From Actinomycetota bacterium (GTDB taxonomy: Bacteria > Actinomycetota > Actinomycetes > Nanopelagicales > Nanopelagicaceae): a DNA stretch of 8,799 nucleotides. Each line of letters opens with the position of its first letter. Position 1 is the first letter of the stretch. Under the pieces are notes generated by a model, which was not told where the DNA came from, made no database searches, and saw only the letters and a program-made list of their open reading frames with translations. Made by a program: the position numbers and the translations under genes. This document shows positions 6,561 to 8,799 of this stretch, in pieces. The stretch spans positions 1 through 8,799 of the forward strand of contig WLNM01000037.1 in NCBI GenBank assembly GCA_009699825.1, read 5' to 3'.

Positions 6561-8177
6561 ATGGATTCAGAACTTTTAGCTGAGGTAAAAGCATGGATCG
6601 AAGATGATCCAGATCCAGTCACTGCTACACAATTAAGAACACTCCTCGAATCTAATGATGAATTAAGTATCCGCAAATACTTTTCAGGTTTCTTACAATT
6701 TGGAACTGCTGGGTTGCGTGGTCCACTTGGGCCAGGTCCCTCATGTATGAATCAAGCGGTAGTTGGGAGAACTGCAGCGGGATTGGTTCAATATATGAAA
6801 ACACACTCCCTCACTTCCGTTGTGATTGGTCGAGACGCTCGACATGGATCTGATGTTTTCCAAGAAATAAGTGCAGAAATATTTAGCGGAGCAGGGTTTG
6901 CGGTTTCTGTTCTGCCGCGCCCCTTACCAACACCTGTTTTAGCTTTTGCTGTCAATGAATTAAATGCCGACGTAGGAATTATGGTGACGGCTAGCCATAA
7001 TCCAAGCAGCGATAATGGATACAAAGTGTACTTAGGTGGAAAAGTAGAAGGAATTAACTATCGTGGTTCACAAATAATCTCGCCAGCCGATAAAGAAATT
7101 TCAGCAGAAATTGAGAAAATACAAACATTGAAATCTATTCCTCGCACACATGATTGGAATACTCTTGGTGAGGATATTGTCGAAAAATACGTTGACAGAA
7201 CGAAACTATTGGCTCCACGACCAGGTGATCTCAAAATTGTTTATACGGCAATGCACGGCGTTGGCACCAAAACGCTGCAGCGAGTATTTCACCGTGCTGG
7301 ATTTCCTTCACTCATTCTTGTCGACGCTCAGGCACAACCAGATCCGAATTTTCCAACACTCCCATTTCCTAATCCCGAAGAAAATGGCGCACTGGACCTT
7401 GCGCTAGAAACTGCAAATTCTTTTGATGCAGATTTGGTGATTGCAAATGATCCAGATGCAGATCGATGTTCGGTCGCCATAAAAGATCGCGATTCACATT
7501 GGAGAGCGCTACGAGGCGATGAAATTGGAGCAATTTTAGGTGAGACTATTGCGAGAAATAATCCTTCGGGAGCGCTAGCTAATTCAATTGTATCTTCCTC
7601 AATTTTGTCGAAAATTGCAGAGCATTATGGATTAGATTTTTACGAAACATTGACCGGTTTTAAATATATTGCAAAGGTTTCCGAGCTTAGCTTTGGCTAC
7701 GAAGAGGCAATTGGATTCTGTGTTGATTCAAAAACAGTTAATGATAAAGATGGTATTTCTGCTGCTTTATTGATTGCTCAAATAGCAACAGATTTAAAGG
7801 CAGAGAATAAGACTCTGCTTGATCTACTGGATCAAATTTGGGAATCCTACGGATTTCATGCAACAGAACAAATCTCTATTCGAGTCAATGAAATTGCTCA
7901 AATTTCGAAAATAATGTCTAGCTTGAGAAAGAATCCACTAAAAAAGATCGCCGGTTTAAAAGTGTTAACTTTTGATGATTTATCTCATCCCAGCAATGAT
8001 TTGCCACCGACTGATGGAATGCGCTTTGTACTTGAAAAAAATATTCGAATCATTATTCGTCCGAGCGGAACAGAGCCTAAAATGAAGTGTTACGTTGAAA
8101 TAGTCAACCTCGATAAATCAATTGCACTTTCGCTACTTGAACAATTGCGCCCTTCACTGAGAGAATTGCTCTCTTAG
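6561..8177 (+). CDS. Phosphosugar mutase, alpha-D-phosphohexomutase superfamily (PmmB/PGM2-like); probable phosphopentomutase
   Basis: It moves a phosphate between C1 and the terminal carbon of a sugar phosphate through a phosphoserine. The 538-residue protein has FGTAGLRG near the N-terminus, GRDARHG (90-96), the catalytic loop TASHNP with Ser145, the Mg-binding DPDADR (297-302), sugar-binding TGFKYI (about 365-370) and GYEEAIGF (Glu381 within it), and the phosphate-binding RPSGTEPK (500-507). All four superfamily domains are therefore intact. Orthologues are often called phosphomannomutase (pmmB). Its place between a nucleoside phosphorylase and deoC, and its PGM2-like architecture, argue for (deoxy)ribose-1-phosphate as substrate; this is inference. 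The frame is open back to an ATG at 6438 inside the PNP gene. The ATG at 6561 gives the family N-terminus and lies 4 bases after the PNP stop. Confidence 0.92.
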   Translation: MDSELLAEVKAWIEDDPDPVTATQLRTLLESNDELSIRKYFSGFLQFGTAGLRGPLGPGPSCMNQAVVGRTAAGLVQYMKTHSLTSVVIGRDARHGSDVFQEISAEIFSGAGFAVSVLPRPLPTPVLAFAVNELNADVGIMVTASHNPSSDNGYKVYLGGKVEGINYRGSQIISPADKEISAEIEKIQTLKSIPRTHDWNTLGEDIVEKYVDRTKLLAPRPGDLKIVYTAMHGVGTKTLQRVFHRAGFPSLILVDAQAQPDPNFPTLPFPNPEENGALDLALETANSFDADLVIANDPDADRCSVAIKDRDSHWRALRGDEIGAILGETIARNNPSGALANSIVSSSILSKIAEHYGLDFYETLTGFKYIAKVSELSFGYEEAIGFCVDSKTVNDKDGISAALLIAQIATDLKAENKTLLDLLDQIWESYGFHATEQISIRVNEIAQISKIMSSLRKNPLKKIAGLKVLTFDDLSHPSNDLPPTDGMRFVLEKNIRIIIRPSGTEPKMKCYVEIVNLDKSIALSLLEQLRPSLRELLS

Positions 8178-8180
8178 ATT
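8153..8180 (+). promoter_or_regulatory. Possible internal promoter for deoC
   Basis: TTCACT (8153-8158) matches four of six bases of TTGACA and is followed after 16 bases by TAGATT (8175-8180), a TAnnnT -10 match. Initiation about 7 bases later would leave a leader of about 15 bases containing the GGGTGGGG before deoC. The boxes are degenerate and partly lie inside the mutase coding sequence, so this is only a candidate. Confidence 0.22.
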
Positions 8181-8190
8181 TCGAGAGATC

Positions 8191-8198
8191 GGGTGGGG
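8191..8198 (+). promoter_or_regulatory. Purine-rich ribosome binding site of deoC
   Basis: GGGTGGGG ends 3 bases before the ATG at 8202. It is G-rich but not a clean AGGAGG, and the spacing is short. It supports the 8202 start mainly because the other downstream genes of this operon have no comparable sequence and depend on stop-start overlap instead. Confidence 0.4.
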
Positions 8199-8201
8199 CA
8201 T

Positions 8202-8799
8202 ATGAAGTACTACGGTCTCATTGATGGCTCTGATTCCTCCTTAAAATCTTTTTTAAACAAATTATCTGGTGTAGATGCCGTCGGTGCAGATGCACGTGCA
8301 TCAATGCTTGCGACTAGAAGTATTAAAACTTCAAGTAAACGATGGGCAATTGATACCGCAATTTCGATGGTGGATCTCACGACTCTCGAAGGCGCCGATA
8401 CAGAAGATAAGGTTCAAGCCCTGTGTGCTAAAGCAGTTCGTCCGAATCCAAATGATCTCTCCGTTCCAAGTGTTGGCGCAGTGTGCGTCTATAACGACAT
8501 GGTTTCGATTGCTAGAAAGCATTTAGATTTAATCGGTGGCTCTCACGTTCCTGTTGCCGCTGTCACCACTGCATTTCCATCTGGACGCGCGTCTATGGAA
8601 GTGAAAATTCAAGATACAAAAGATGCAATTGCAGCTGGTGCTTCGGAAATAGATATGGTTATAGACCGCGGAGCATTTTTATCAGGTCGTTACATAGATG
8701 TATTCAATGAAATTGTTCTAATCAAGGAAATCTGTGCAGACAAAGCACATCTCAAAGTTATTTTTGAAACAGGTGAACTTGTCACATATGACAACGTTC
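8202..8799 (+). CDS. deoC: Deoxyribose-phosphate aldolase DeoC, long form, C-terminal part beyond the window
   Basis: This class I aldolase cleaves 2-deoxy-D-ribose-5-phosphate to acetaldehyde and glyceraldehyde-3-phosphate. I translated 199 codons from the ATG at 8202 with no stop before the window end. Family motifs appear in order: RSIKTSSK, AISMVDLTTLEGADT, LCAKAVRPNP, GAVCVYND, AFPSGRA, GASEIDMVIDRGAFLSGRY and LKVIFETGEL. Asp151 corresponds to E. coli Asp102 and Lys185 to Lys167. The Schiff-base lysine (E. coli Lys201) lies beyond the right edge. About 50 residues precede the first barrel motif, so this is the long form of about 320 residues shared by Streptomyces-type and animal enzymes, not the short form of about 225 residues. 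A 24-base gap separates it from the mutase. It completes the deoxynucleoside route started by PNP. Confidence 0.94.
   Translation, partial: MKYYGLIDGSDSSLKSFLNKLSGVDAVGADARASMLATRSIKTSSKRWAIDTAISMVDLTTLEGADTEDKVQALCAKAVRPNPNDLSVPSVGAVCVYNDMVSIARKHLDLIGGSHVPVAAVTTAFPSGRASMEVKIQDTKDAIAAGASEIDMVIDRGAFLSGRYIDVFNEIVLIKEICADKAHLKVIFETGELVTYDNV

Noticed and set aside
8169..8188. Inverted repeat (TCTCT/AGAGA) around the mutase stop, considered as a terminator or attenuator
   Set aside because: The stem is only 5-6 bp with a 7-9 base loop and no U tract follows, so chance is the better explanation.
1..8799. Search for an undescribed system, mobile element, CRISPR array, tRNA or phage remnant
   Set aside because: All long stretches are covered by recognisable conserved metabolic genes, gaps are at most 24 bases, and no repeats, integrase/transposase motifs or tRNA-like folds were seen by eye.

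Overview
The window looks like chromosomal housekeeping DNA from a low- to mid-GC actinobacterium. By gene content, protein style and AT-leaning codon use it resembles the streamlined freshwater planktonic lineage (acI / Nanopelagicales, 'Ca. Planktophila'-like). This assignment is an inference from reading the sequence; no search was run. The gene order purK–birA on one strand, diverging from accD–accE–maf–accA–PNP–phosphosugar mutase–deoC on the other, matches from memory the actinobacterial neighbourhood around accD5/birA/accE5/maf/accA3 in Mycobacterium and pccB/maf/accA2/PNP/mutase/deoC in Streptomyces.

Layout. Positions 1–848 (minus) hold the 5' part of purK, which runs off the left edge. 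Positions 854–1627 (minus) hold birA, a biotin–protein ligase without a DNA-binding domain, 5 bases upstream of purK. An 18-bp divergent gap (1628–1645) follows. The plus strand then carries accD (1646–3217), accE (3214–3411), maf (3412–4014), accA (4011–5729), a trimeric-type purine nucleoside phosphorylase (5726–6556), an alpha-D-phosphohexomutase-family phosphosugar mutase (6561–8177) and the 5' two-thirds of deoC (8202 to the right edge). Almost every base is coding. There are no RNA genes, mobile elements, CRISPR arrays or convincing terminators.

How the genes work together. BirA attaches biotin to the carrier lysine of AccA (Lys536). AccA (biotin carboxylase plus carrier), AccD (carboxyltransferase) and AccE (epsilon) form the acyl-CoA carboxylase that makes malonyl- and/or methylmalonyl-CoA. 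The downstream trio forms a nucleoside-degradation route. PNP releases (deoxy)ribose-1-phosphate, the mutase probably converts it to the 5-phosphate, and DeoC splits deoxyribose-5-phosphate into acetaldehyde and glyceraldehyde-3-phosphate. The plus-strand genes overlap by 4 bases (ATGA), abut, or are 4 bases apart up to the mutase, so they probably form one translationally coupled transcript.

The observations most worth following are: a possible shared symmetric -10 element between birA and accD that would give leaderless transcripts in both directions; an isoleucine at the acyl-CoA specificity position of AccD; and the context argument that the mutase is a phosphopentomutase rather than a phosphomannomutase. 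I see no undescribed defence, mobile or biosynthetic system here.
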